Below, piece by piece: positions 1 to 11,409 of a stretch of DNA of 64,000 bases; positions within the stretch are counted from its first letter, which is position 1; every line of letters starts with the position of its first letter. The stretch comes from Paraescarpia echinospica. Lineage: Eukaryota; Annelida; Polychaeta; Sabellida; Siboglinidae. Position numbers and translations under genes: made by a program. The stretch lies in the NCBI GenBank assembly GCA_020002185.1, contig CM034539.1, forward strand, positions 32,545,739 to 32,609,738, in the 5' to 3' direction. The notes beneath the pieces are model-generated. The model was given only the letters and a program-made list of their open reading frames with translations. It had not been told where the DNA came from and searched no databases.

Positions 1-167
1 CAATCAATATCTGACTATGTGAACGAAATGTCTTCCAATTATCGCGTAGCTGAATTCTTCCAAGAGGGTCCGCGATGGCATTTCGAATGAACAAGTCTGC
101 CAGGGGGTAACGTTTATGGCGCTTTGAGATAAATTGCTGGATGCCGCTGTATATAATAACATTTTAC
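1..167 (+). mobile_element. SINE, 5'-truncated, in PACRG intron
   Basis: A degraded copy of the SINE body and tail seen elsewhere in the window: the segments reading gaacaagtctgccaggggg and ggcgctttgag match gaacaggtctgccaggga and aagcgctttgag of the copies near 51400 and 54100. The tRNA head is missing or lies left of the window. It sits just before the PACRG exon at 204. Confidence 0.6.
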
Positions 168-203
168 TTATCGTGTTGTCGTTGTGTTTAAACGTGATTT
201 CAG

Positions 204-353
204 TGGCGCTGGAGACCCGCATCCCTGCCATCATGACTCGGACACTCCACGCCATACAACACCTCGTTCTGTCCGCCGAGAACGTCGGCGAGGCTCTCGT
301 CCCCTACTACCGTCAGATCCTGCCTGTCATGAACGTCTTCAAGAACAGAAACA
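204..353 (+). CDS. PACRG: PACRG penultimate coding exon
   Basis: The 150-nt exon lies between acceptor cag (201-203) and donor gtgagt (354-359). It enters in phase 2 and leaves in phase 1. It encodes the [15 protein letters not shown] to VFKNRN helical segment. Confidence 0.9.
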
Positions 354-1548
354 GTGAGTCTCCTTCCTCATACATGTTAAATATGCCTCTTCGTTCCGAT
401 TTTTCGCTGGTCTCATTTAAAGTTAATTTTGTAAAAAAAAGCCAAGCACACCTAGTACACATTACATCGTGCTGGCTCATTTGTTCGAATCATCAGACAC
501 AGTAATAACTTTCTTAATCATTGGCCAAAAAGCGTAAAGAAGAAAAATCAAAGCAGTGAGTGTCGGGTATAGATCTCGGAACACACCTACGGTGTCCGGC
601 CAGGTGTTGGGGACCGCTACAAACAGTCGTAGCCTTATTTTATCTTCTCGTGAATTTTTATTTGCTAATTTAACATCCGTCTAACAGCTGGTAAAACGGG
701 AAATATTAGATATTCAAATAATGACCATTGCGTTAAAATACATTAGTTTTATAAATGAAATTATTTGAATTTATTGAGATACATAAAATGACTAATACAA
801 ATGTGAGTCTTTAAAGATCTCTTAAATGGAGCTACTCAGTTCCTCTACCCGGAATTAGCGGGTTTAGTAATTTGTAACCGGAAGTCAGCTGTGTTGAACT
901 TGGGAAAATGGGACATCGTTGAACACCAATGGGTATTGCACTTAGCTCAGCCCGACTCGGCCGACTGTATGTTTTGTTTACCATTTGAACATGCACCGAG
1001 GTGGTACCTACAAAATTGCGAACGTTGCTTCGGGCTTACTAAACGCAATTTGATGGGCAGTATACCTTCAACATAGCTAGTATAGTTAAGAACATTATAT
1101 TAATTAATAAATGAAAAATTAGGAATATATAGCTTCCTTTTAAAACCTGTCAGTGTTCCGTTTTGAATGTCTGTCGGTAGTGCATACCACAGTCGTGGGC
1201 TGCTGTACCATATGCCGAGTGGCCGATCCACTTCTTGGTAATGCATGGGTGCAGTGTTGGTGCATGTTCTTGGCATAAATTCCCATCATGACTTCTAAGT
1301 TGTAGCGCATGCTCTGTGCCCAACATCTGCTACACCCGCAGTACAATATTGCATGTGTAAGTAATCGCTCGTGTATCCGTGTTGCAGTGAACGTGGGTGA
1401 CGACATCGACTACAGCCAACAGAAGCGTGAGAACATCGGAGACCTGATCGAGGAGACACTGCAGCTGCTAGAGAGGGAGGGAGGAGAAGACGCCTTCATC
1501 AACATCAAGTACATGGTACCGACGTACGAGTCGTGCATCCTCAATTGA
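204..1548 (+). CDS. PACRG: PACRG (parkin co-regulated gene), last two coding exons
   Basis: PACRG is a conserved ciliary protein of the microtubule doublet inner junction, built from HEAT/ARM-like helices. Two exons encode its C-terminus: 204-353 and 1388-1548. Translation gives [19 protein letters not shown] and [11 protein letters not shown], then [19 protein letters not shown] and finally [10 protein letters not shown] before the stop at 1546-1548. These are the strongly conserved C-terminal blocks of metazoan PACRG. Exon 204-353 follows a cag acceptor and ends at aca|gtgagt. Exon 1388-1548 follows gttgcag. The exons join in phase 1 (a + tg giving Met between KNRN and NVGDD). The 5' exons lie outside the window. 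The intervening intron contains a LINE-tail fragment. Identification rests on remembered family conservation and is firm. Confidence 0.93.
837..1387 (-). mobile_element. Non-LTR retrotransposon 3' fragment in PACRG intron
   Basis: Read on the minus strand, this and its better-preserved duplicate at 10639-11140 give GDSAYDTAAPRLWNVLPTEI. That resembles the AAPRLWN.LP block near the C-terminus of CR1/L2-like LINE reverse transcriptases. No RT core is present. The element abuts the PACRG acceptor and was later duplicated together with it. The LINE assignment rests on one short motif. Confidence 0.4.
1388..1548 (+). CDS. PACRG: PACRG terminal coding exon
   Basis: The acceptor gttgcag ends at 1387. 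The first codon is completed by the last base of the previous exon. It encodes [20 protein letters not shown] and ends [10 protein letters not shown], the canonical PACRG C-terminus, with the stop at 1546-1548. Confidence 0.92.
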
Positions 1549-1998
1549 GCGCGACAAGCGAGTTTCGGTTTCGTTTTGTGGAATGCTTCGACAACAGCAC
1601 AGCGACAGGGACTAACGCAAAACCAAAGTTGCAGCGTGGTTGTGACGTTAGGGGTGGTCGAGTAAGTTGGCACAGTCTAATAACATTACGTATGTGTGGG
1701 TATAAATAGGTGCAGTGGCGCCACATATCGAATGGAACATGAGTTAATACGAATTGACGCTATTACGTATGCTGTTATAAGAACCGATGTAGGACATTCA
1801 AAACACTCGCCCGGTTCAAAATACTCTAGAGTGTTTTGAAATTAAGTTGAAAACACTTTTCTCATGTTGAAAACATTTGGATTTTCCGCATTTGAACCTC
1901 GTTTTGAACTTTATACTAAACCACAACTTCAACTTAGCATTTAAGAAATAATATCAGTGAAACATCAAAACACATGATAACAACCATTGCCATACTAC
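1549..1998. other. PACRG 3' flank
   Basis: This is the 3' UTR or intergenic stretch. It has short AT-rich and g/t-rich imperfect repeats around aaaacactt / gttttgaa (1798-1960). I see no canonical AATAAA close to the stop and no gene. Confidence 0.5.
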
Positions 1999-2936
1999 AC
2001 GTGTTGTTTTACTGTGAAGTCCCACACCAAGTATTTGTGGGGATGTTTGGTGGTTTGAACCATCAATACATAGTACACGTGTTGTTTTACTATGAAGTCC
2101 CACACCAAGTATTTATGGGGATGTGTGGTGGTTTGAACCATCAATACATAGTACACGTGTTGTTTTACTGTGAAGTCCCACACCAAGTATTTGTGAGGAT
2201 GTGTGGTGGTTTGAACCATCAATACATAGTACACGTGTTGTTTTACTATGAAGTCCCACACCAAGTAGTTGTGAGGATGTGTGGTGGTTTGAACCATCAA
2301 TACATAGTACACGTGTTGTTTTACTATGAAGTCCCACACCAAGTATTTGTGAGGATGTGTGGTGGTTTGAACCATCAATACATAGTACACGTGTTGTTTT
2401 ACTATGAAGTCCCACACCAAGTAGTTGTGAGGATGTGTGGTGGTTTGAACCATCAATACATAGTACACGTGTTGTTTTACTATGAAGTCCCACACCAAGT
2501 ATTTGTGAGGATGTGTGGTGGTTTGAACCATCAATACATAGTACACGTGTTGTTTTACTATGAAGTCCCACACCAAGTAGTTGTGAGGATGTGTGGTGGT
2601 TTGAACCATCAATACATAGTACACGTGTTGTTTTATTGTGAAGTCCCACACCAAGTATTTATGAGGATGTGTGGTGATTTGAACCATCAATACATAGTAC
2701 ATGTGTTGTTTTACTATGAAGTCCCACACCAAGTATTTGTGAGGATGTGTGGTGGTTTGAACCATCAATACATAGTACACGTGTTGTTTTACTATGAAGT
2801 CCCACACCAAGTATTTATGGGGATGTGTGGTGATTTGAACCATCAATACATAGTACATGTGTTGTTTTACTATGAAGTCCCACACCAAGTATTTGTGAGG
2901 ATGTGTGGTGGTTTGAACCATTACTACATACTACAC
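1999..2936. repeat. 78-bp minisatellite, 12 copies
   Basis: Twelve near-identical 78-bp units run head to tail, followed by a degenerate 13th start (ctacacgtgtttttt). Copies 3 to 8 alternate strictly between tatttgtgagg and tagttgtgagg, so part of the array has a 156-bp higher-order period. Because 78 is divisible by three and the unit lacks stops in several frames, ORFs of 354 aa (+) and 308 aa (-) run through it. Each is a 26-residue repeat. I do not treat these as genes. Confidence 0.95.
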
Positions 2937-4469
2937 GTGTTTTTTTTATGCGAGCTTGTGAGTCCATCCTTGATACTGTTATCAGCTTTATATATCTCAC
3001 ACTATTATAATGATTACTTGGCTCGACACATACAATAGATAATTATTTTGGGCTATGATCTTCGGGAACACGAGTTAACGGCAGTCGACACAAAACAGTC
3101 ATGCAATCATTAATCAGGTTCTTATATGTTGTGAACAGTTACAGCCCACATATATGCTACTGCACAAGGTTTGATACAATAGTTTCGCCAATACATACAC
3201 AACTGTACATGCCATGCATATATACATGAATTTCATAATGATTACTAATAATATTAAGACAAACTTGCTATATGTAAATAGGACAAAATAAACACTATGT
3301 TTCACTGCGTCTTCGTTCAGAATGGTACTAATATCATAGAGGTTTAGTGCTTAGGAAAATAGTTCAATGTACAGGTATTGCTAATAAAAACTCATAATAA
3401 TATTCGGTGTTTTTATTTGTCGTTTGAGCACTATCGTGACAATAAGACTGTGGTCGTATATTTAATTATGTATTATATAATACCATGGGGAGTTATTATT
3501 TTATATATCAAACTAATAAGGTTAGTTATTATTGTATAACTTAATAAATTGTATATTTTGGCTGTTATGATTAGTTATCATTTTATTTTTATCGGTTTAC
3601 CTTGCTAGGGTCACACAGATAACCATATATCTTACCATCAGAAATGTAAAAAACATACCGAGTCCCAAATGTATCTTTAGGGTATTTCTTATTTGGTATG
3701 CAAAGAGTGTTATTAAAATGCAAGATTATGATACTATGATATCCTGTGAATGATCTAAGGAGGCGATTGATCACAGAAAGAGGAAATTGGACCTCGGCAC
3801 CTGGCAGAGGAATTTGAAACTGTCAGAATCGGCGACCGTGTATTAAAATATCAATAGGCGTTATTTTATTATTTATTACGTTTCAGGCCGCGTATGCCTA
3901 ATCATCAGCTACGAATCCGTTCATAAATGACACCTAGGAAGACATGACTTCTGCATTATGTGTGAAATAGCATGAGCACTTGTGTAGGAATAAGTTAATG
4001 TGTGTGCTGCGTGTGTTGCGTGTGCTGCGTAAGCTGCGTGTGCTGCGTGTGTTGCGTGTGTTGCGTGGGAAATAAATAGTTTTAATTATGATGCCCGGTA
4101 GCAAGAATATGATGAACTGAATTGTTACCGGTGTCCATTTACATAGATGGAAGGGCGAATACCATAGGCGCGGGAACAGGGGGACAATGGGGAAAGCTGC
4201 AATCTGGAATATTTTGCTGCGGTTCAGGCATGTGGTTCTGCCCCCCCCAGTAAATGTAAGAGTGAATGTTTGTTTTTGTGGCGAGCGTCAATGGCAGGTG
4301 GTTTTGTTCGCGACTGTGGGTGCAGGGTGGATGCAATTATTGGAGGGCAGACATATGATTTTCTGCTCCCCAGGGGCGCGTCCAAAGAGAGTCGTCGGGG
4401 AGGGGGGGGGGGCAAAAAACCTCCACTGGCGGCCGAACCGACGAAAATTTGTCGTAACTCAAGTTTATT
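2937..4469. other. Intergenic, no gene recognised
   Basis: AT-rich sequence with nothing coding that I can support. Around 4007-4068 there is a short g/t-rich run built from tgtgctgcg / tgtgttgcg units. Around 4241 and 4399 there are C and G homopolymer runs. Confidence 0.5.
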
Positions 4470-4615
4470 GTAACCTGAACGGTGGCGCATTTCTAAGGGT
4501 CGGGGTGGTCACGTGGGCCCATTCAAAAAGGTCTACAGGCACGCCAAATTCAAAAGGTCTAAGGGGCCACGTGCTCCCAGGCCCCCTTGACACGCCTATG
4601 CTGCCCTGGTAAAAA
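4470..4615 (+). repeat. Dispersed repeat, copy 1 (partner at 6412-6545)
   Basis: The blocks gtaacctgaacgg, cacgtgggcccattcaaaaa and ggtctaaggggccac match, in the same order, the reverse complement of 6412-6545. The two copies lie about 2 kb apart in opposite orientation and differ by substitutions and small indels. The family is unknown to me. Confidence 0.7.
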
Positions 4616-4916
4616 ACATTTTGAACAGCACCCACTCAAGCACGCAGGCACGCAGGCACGCACACACGCACGCATGTTTTCTGACTAACAATTGACTATT
4701 CCAAGAAATCTACCAGATGACAATCCAATTCTGAAGCTGAAGCGACATCGGCGCACAATCAAACGTGATATTTTGGATGTAAAATATTCAGGCACACACT
4801 TTTGTTTGGCCTGCTATGGTTAGTTTAGATAACAGTCAGTGTCAAAACATGTGATCGCCCAAATGTTGTAGAAAAAAGGCTAGGGCACGACACTACGTTC
4901 ACTGCATTCCAGTTGC

Positions 4917-5075
4917 GCGCGGGGGCACAGTGGTTAGAACATAGGACTTTCAATCGAGAGATTCCGGGTTCAAATCCTCTAGCCGCCGTGTCGTATATTG
5001 GGCATGTTCGTTCACACTACGCTGCCTCTGTTCACCCCGCTGTATAGATGACTACCTAGTTACAGGCAGTGACCT
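4917..5075 (+). mobile_element. tRNA-derived SINE head
   Basis: GGGGCACAGTGGTTAGAAC looks like an A box and GATTCCGGGTTCAAATCCTC like a B box at tRNA spacing, followed by gccgccgtgtcg and a body related to the other SINEs (gttcacactacgctgcctc, gactacctagttacaggcag). The usual 3' tail (aagcgctttgag) is not seen, so the copy is truncated or has another tail. It is not a functional tRNA, because the acceptor stem does not close. Confidence 0.65.
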
Positions 5076-6411
5076 GTTTCTGTCCCACATAATGCCTTAC
5101 ACCCTACTCCTGCACATTGTTGTACCTGTTGCACCTTCCTATGCACCTACCTGCTACTCCCGTCGGTCATAAACAGTCATGTTCTCTTATCCTCATCACT
5201 TAGGCCTTCTCTAGCTTCTTTCAGAGGTCAGGGCATGCTATCAACTAACTACAATCCAGCTAGCGTGCGTGCGCCTGAGTGTATGTGTGTTTGCGTGCGC
5301 GCGCGCTTGTATGTGCATGCGTATGGGGTATGTCAACGTTTTACTCCTAGACGCGTTACATATCTCGGGTGCCAAACTTTCAGGGATTAATCTACAACCT
5401 ATCGAAAGAAAAATTGACGTCTGAATTGTTTTCGAAATTCTCCATACGCTAGGGTTCGTGCCGGTTTTTGTGTTCACGTCGGACGTTCGCAGCGTAAAGC
5501 GTAACTTGCAACAATCATCAAACGCGATAAAAATCTATATCATAACACACATCCCGAACGAATACTTTGGCAGACTGGGTGTAGGTATGTACGACGTACA
5601 TGCCGCCATCTTAATAATATATATTTCTACTAGTTCTTGCAAATGTCTATTGTAGTTCCTCCATATGCTACACCTTCCACTGTTGCATGTCGTCTGCACA
5701 CAGCATTGTTCTCAGTATATGTTCTGTCTTGAAACATTTTCATTGATCAGGTTCATCACCAAAATGACGGCCAAATATATGGTAATTTTCTGTATTGATA
5801 ACCTCTCATGCAGTTGTTTTGTCCCTGAAGTTCGAAGTGAGGCTAGACTAGATACATGCCATCGATTTGTGTTCGCTTACGTTCATCCATCATTGCCAAC
5901 ACACTGCCGTCATCACTACATGTACGTGTTCTCTTCCCCTATTTCTCGGTCTTCTTCTCCAATTCGCTCCCCATCATGCAAAATGCATGTTCATACAGTC
6001 CTCCAATTTCAGCCGTCATCTTCCTCCTCTCCGTCTACCCTCCATTCTGAGGACATCCGTTCTTGTCGTTCGTTATCCGTTCACTTCCATTCGCTCCAGT
6101 TCATATTAATAAATTCTTCGGCATGCGCTGCTTCATCATGAGACAAAATGGTCACACCAACCTCCTGCATTCCGGACACGCAACAATATCCCTCTCTGTT
6201 TTAGCTCTCACCATGGCTGTAGCTTACTTTTATACTGCTGCATCATTCTGACATCTGCATCTCCTACCTTTAATCATGTCAATAACGCACGCTGAACTTT
6301 CGCTTAGTGTCATTTTTGAAACTTCATTTCCCTAAATATTGATCGAGTAACACAGTAACACAACTTTCTATGATAATATATGAACCATTCATTATTTATA
6401 AATATGCCTCT
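5076..6411. other. Intergenic, no gene recognised
   Basis: It holds a GT/GC-alternating run at about 5258-5312 (gtgtatgtgtgtttgcgtgc and cgcgcgcgc) and a pyrimidine-rich stretch at 5930-6080. The open frames here show no family resemblance. Confidence 0.4.
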
Positions 6412-6545
6412 ACATGACATAGACAGATCCAGTGGGCCTGGGGGCATGTGCCCCTTAGACCGTAATTTTGTATACCCATAAACCTTTTTGAATGGGCCCA
6501 CGTGAACGTGCCCCTTTTGACCATTTGAAATGTGCCCCCGTTCAG
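6412..6545 (-). repeat. Dispersed repeat, copy 2 (partner at 4470-4615)
   Basis: The reverse complement carries gtaacctgaacgg, cacgtgggcccattcaaaaa and ggtctaaggggcac in the order seen at 4470-4615. No transposase or terminal repeats are visible. Confidence 0.7.
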
Positions 6546-6803
6546 GTTACACAATAAGGTTACGCGGTGGTGAAAATTGTTCGACACCACCCCGCTCCCC
6601 GTCTTCGACATCACAGTCTAGCCAGCCGCGTGCCAGCGGAGAAGCTGAAGAAGAGCTAAACAATTTCAACAGCCCCTTCATCTTCCGATGTCACCAGTCG
6701 AGGCGAGACAAGAGACAGCGCGAGATAACAAGGAGGTGAAGTTACTGCCGCCCATGACTCCGGTAATTTTTTTTTCAATATTGGCTATTTGAATGTTAAA
6801 TTA

Positions 6804-7142
6804 TCCCAGTCAACAGTCTGTATTGGTCCAATAACTAACGGCGTATTGGCCAATAAATAGAAACGGTACTAATCAAATACTGTCTTGCATAGAGGCTGTA
6901 CATTGGGCCAGGAGTAACATACTGTACTGACCCAATACTGGCATCATACTGGAACAGTAGTGGGGCCGGTGCTGACATAGTGTGTTTGTACAGTACGGGG
7001 CCTCTACCGGCACGGTGCACTGGCCCAATGCTGGGTCCATACAGCCAAAATTGCAGTCCATAGGTGGCGCTGCATGCTATATACAAAGGGTACTTGCTAG
7101 TATATTGTCAACATTGGGCCAATTCTCCTATATTTGCTGGGA
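6804..7142. mobile_element. Short TA-flanked MITE-like element
   Basis: The 339-bp stretch starts TCCCAG and ends CTGGGA, with TA on both sides. The terminal 40 bp on each side share further similarity in inverted orientation (attggyccaat, gttgac). The interior is full of cccaatactgg / ttggcccaat motifs and could fold on itself. Non-coding. The superfamily is unknown. Confidence 0.45.
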
Positions 7143-7144
7143 TA

Positions 7145-8040
7145 TGTCAACTATTATTGGTATCTTTGTTATTGTAGGTGTAAGTATCTCTAAATAAAAC
7201 TTCTATGCACAGAACACATACACAATTATGGCTACGGTTCAGCAAATGGCCAGAAAATTCAACTTTATTAAAACTGAATTTAATAATTGCGATCACCTTT
7301 GGAAAGAACACAAAGAGTCAATTAAATAATCTTCATGGAGACAGAACTTTGGAAGAAATAAGACAACGTCGTTCTGATATCAGCTCGGATCCACACCCAA
7401 TGACGAGAGGGCTGGGCTGCTGCTTAGCTTAGGAAAAAAACCCACTTACAGAAAAATCGATGGTAGTAAGAGAGAAAACGTAAACAGCAGGATATAGATC
7501 ATTAAAACCAGACAGTCCAGTATTATTGAGAAGTGACTAAGGAAGAAAAGTACCTACGTATTATTTTCTTGCTTAATAATCTATATGTACAATATGTTAA
7601 TTGTATACCTATATTCCATATATATATATATATACTTAGCTGCAATGTATACTGTAGTTTTTGTTTGTATAGGTACCCTGCCGTATCTGATTCGGCTACG
7701 TAGCCTACAGCTATGTAGCGTGAAATGTCTAAAGCACTACTATATAGGTTCCAGTTATGAAGTAATCTTAACTAAGAAACTGCACGGCATTTATAATGAT
7801 TGCGGTAGTATGCAAGATGGCTGCTATGAATGCGCGATGAGTTTCTTGTATTAATATGTGGTTTAAAGAAGTTAAGCCCTATGTACGGTTGAATTTATTT
7901 CAGAATTAGATCATCAGCATGCCTATCAAATGTACAATGCCATCAATCATGTTATTAACTAAAGCAAAATATATATAACATCATGCTGAACCTTATGGAG
8001 GCAATCATTTCCGGTGACACGATCCGCATGCCGAGTTTTC
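7145..8040. other. Intergenic, no gene recognised
   Basis: AT-rich sequence with a short (TA)n run near 7617-7636. No coding signal. Confidence 0.4.
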
Positions 8041-8042
8041 TA

Positions 8043-8525
8043 CAAACAAAATGGCTGCCTCAAGCGGCGATATGGGAGAACAATGTCGAACGAGGTATGA
8101 TTAAATAGGTCTGATTAAGACATGCGCAGCACTTGCAAATGTCGCTGTGTAATATTTATAATAAGTCAGGTTATTCGTGTATATATTGTTTCAATGTAGT
8201 TTGTTTATAATGAATGTACGCGCGCTAGGTTCGTTCTGAATCTGGTGTGATGCGCTTGCTTCCAGTCGACGAGAAGAGATGCTCGATTTATCTGATTGTT
8301 TTACCCAACATCAAACAGTCCAGAAAATCACGTGTTCAAGCGAATAATATAATCATGTACTTATATCGTCTGCTTAGCCTTAGCCAAGGTAATTTAGATA
8401 TAACGCATCTTAGACTAAGATAGATTCCATTTTGGCTTTGTAAATGAAAATGGCGACTGCTGAAAAAGATAACTCGATCAAACATGGCGACTGCAAAATC
8501 TTGTGCACTAAAATGGCGGCTGTTC
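8043..8525 (+). promoter_or_regulatory. Cluster of YY1-like AAAATGGCNGC sites and a possible first exon
   Basis: Four sites read caaaATGGCTGCC (8048), gaaaATGGCGACTG (8449), aacATGGCGACTG (8482) and taaaATGGCGGCTG (8509), close to the YY1 consensus AAnATGGCGGC often found just downstream of animal start sites. The first is also an ATG opening MAASSGDMGEQCR and running into a good donor, gag|gtatga (8096). Joined to the exon at 19615, that frame would stop at once. It is therefore at most a 5' UTR or a different gene's exon. Confidence 0.3.
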
Positions 8526-10588
8526 AATTCGCGCCGAGGAGTCACTACTTGTCAGGTTTCATGTCAGTGTATGTGTGTGCAGTGTACATTTTTATCAAGC
8601 ATGGAGTATGCTTTTTAGTCAGTACGATTTAAATCATCGAGCTATTGCGAGCAATCATTATAACAACAACAAATGCTATGTGCAACTGTCAGTGACGCAA
8701 CTGCGTCAGTGACAGTGACTGTCAGACAGGTCACAGGCACGATGTCGATGATAACGAAGCTAAACTATCCTCGCGTCGAAGTGAGAGTGTCATGGAATAT
8801 GGGGAAGGTTTGCGATGCCAAATAATAAAGGTAACTTATTATCCGGTAAATTAAAGTTGGGTATACCTAAAGTTGTTCCTACGGCTACGCTACGGACTAC
8901 GGTTGCGTACTTTGAAGCCGATGGCACCGTTCTGAATGTTGTTTACTTGACGGACCGCTTTCGATCAACGTATTATCGCTCGTTTAACAGTCGTTCCATA
9001 TCCGTATGATTTGATATTGACGTTGTTGTGTGAAATTTATTTTATGCTTTTTAATAGTTTTATCATATCTAGACAAGGTATTTGGAAAATTGATCAGTGG
9101 AAAATTAAATATATTATTGCATTTTGATAAATTATAATAATGTTTTATATTCATTGTTATTTAATTATTACTATATTTGCTGCTATTCATATTTAATCAG
9201 TTAATGTACACGTTATTTATATCTAATGGTCAAATCAACCCTTGTTACAACCTACTCAATTGACTGATTCTGTAAAACGTTATTTAAACCTGTTTCCGGT
9301 CATAATTTTTACACTGCATATTTATTTTGGTATTCATTGTTTCATTTATTTTACACGACATCCAGGGAAGACAGTACTTGATTGATATTTATGCTAATAA
9401 TAGTAATACGATGTGGACATAATATGGTTCTTGTTAAAGAAATTCAGTTTTATCTGGTAATAGTAATTTTTATGCTACTGAATATTTTTAATTTATTGAA
9501 TGTAATTTAAGTAGATTTTTAAATAGTTTAATATATCATTGGACAAGAAATTGATGTAGGGCAAGTGTACGTGTTTTTAAATATTAATTAATATGATGTT
9601 CTTAAAACTGGAACAAATATATTGAAGATACAGGTGTATACGGCCCGCCAAATTGCATTTAATAACCTCAAAACGGCATTTGCAATTTGATTTTTTCTTT
9701 CACAAAACAAACCATTCAGGATATAAACAACTCTAAATATTGGCACTATAATGCATGCCTGGTGATTTAACCGCAAAATTATTTGATCAGTTCAGTCGCG
9801 ATGTTCTCACATTCAAGACAACCATTTGGCAAACTGTAAGCCTGGTTTTCCTATGTATAATAATAAATTATGCATCTTATCAGTAGATCCTGTAGTAGTA
9901 TCTTACAGATCCTGAAAACTGCCAACTCCAGGAATTGCCACCGGGACTCTTTTGTTGGTGTGTCACACAAATAGTGTCGTCAGTGATATGGTAATGACTT
10001 TGCATTATGAAAAAGCAGATTCTGTTTAATGACACACTTTCCTTGTGAGCTCATTAGCTTAGTCGAACAGTTCCCAGCAGACCTATGGTTGATTCCACAT
10101 CACCGATTCCAACTAACGTTTTTTGATTGTAAATAGTGTAAATATTGTTCATCTTCTGCATACATTTTCTTACAAAAGTTAAAGTTGTAGTTTAACTCAG
10201 AATGCAACGTTACTAACCTGCCTTTGCCTAAAGTAAAACCAAAGACCCAGTAAACAGGTGATTAATCATAATGCCAGGAATTGATTAATATGCGTAAATG
10301 TACTTGTCATTTTGGCAAGTACATTTGGGAGTTACAAATCACTCGGGAGTTACAGTACGTCGTAGTGAAGATTTCCTGGTTTTTCTCTATATATAACTTC
10401 ATTTATATGTATTTTCACAGTATTAAAGCACCAAAATAGAAAAGTGGCAGTGAGATAAAATAACATTCCAGTATGCAATTTCCATTCCACTTCCGATTCC
10501 ACTCAAATCAATTCCGATTCTGCTGCTTTCACATCAGCAGGTTCCAATTCTGATTCCACCCAAACCGATTACTATTCCAATTACGGCA
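8526..10588. other. Intergenic; imperfect palindrome and ATTCC-rich tract
   Basis: A 14-bp arm palindrome lies at 8686-8715 (CTGTCAGTGACGCA, spacer AC, TGCGTCAGTGACAG, one mismatch). At 10477-10580 the motif ccgattccac / ccaattccga is repeated imperfectly. The rest is AT-rich without recognisable genes. Confidence 0.5.
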
Positions 10589-11212
10589 GATTGGATGTTT
10601 GGGATCTAAAGAGTTAAAATAAGCTTGTTCCATTGTCCCTAGTTCCTCTACCCAGAATTAGCAGGTTTGGTAATTTGTAACAGGAAGTCAGCTGTGTTGA
10701 ACTTGGAAAAGTTGGACATTGTTGATCAAAAGGTATTGCAATTAACTCAGCCTGACTCAGCCTACTGGATGATTTGTTTACCATTTGAACATGCTCCGCG
10801 GTGGTACTTAAAAAATTGTGAACGTTGTTTCAGGTTTACTAAACACAATTTGGTGGACAGTATACCTTCAACGTAGTTAGTATAGCCTTAAGAATAACCT
10901 CCTTTTAAAACCTGTTGAATTTCTGTTGGCAGTACATTCCACAGTCGTGGGGCTGCTGTATCATATGCAGAGTCACCGATACACTACTTTGTAATGCATT
11001 GGTGCAGTGTTCGTGCATGTTCTTGGCATAGATGCCCATCACGACTTCTAAGTTGCAGCATCTGATCTATGCCCAGCATCTGCTACTACGCAGTATGATA
11101 TTGCATACATGTGTAAGTAATCGCTCGTGTATCCGTGTTGCAGTGAACGTGGGTAACAACATTGATGGATTGGATGTTTGGGATATAAAGGGTTAAAATA
11201 AGCTTGTGTCAT
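10589..11212 (+). repeat. Duplicated PACRG intron-exon block flanked by 48-bp direct repeats
   Basis: Positions 10639-11165 match 837-1411: the LINE-tail fragment, the intron end gtaagtaatcgctcgtgtat, the acceptor gttgcag and the first 24 bases of the PACRG terminal exon (tgaacgtgggtaacaacatt). The block is bounded by direct repeats of ttggatgtttgggat..aaag.gttaaaataagcttg at about 10592-10636 and 11168-11212. Only 24 exon bases are present, so it cannot encode PACRG. It could act as a decoy 3' splice site only in another transcript. Confidence 0.75.
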
Positions 11213-11409
11213 TAAATGGAATCATCCTCTCAAGCCAGGGCCCATGGGTGGTAATTATTAGCAGGAAGTTCACTGAGTCATGTCTTGATTGTAATGGAAC
11301 CAATTGAACACTTCAAACCTAAAAGGACAATTGCGGTTTATAGTTAGCCCCATCATAGTAGAGGGTGTTTACCATCTAAGTACATGTTTAAATATTTTGC
11401 AGGTGCAGC

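Noticed and set aside
1999..2936. CRISPR-like array
   Set aside because: The units are contiguous with no unique spacers, and the genome is eukaryotic.
1974..3038. 354-aa and 308-aa ORFs as a repeat protein pair
   Set aside because: Both are 26-residue echoes of the 78-bp DNA repeat in opposite frames. There is no start context, and nothing unique flanks them except tails.
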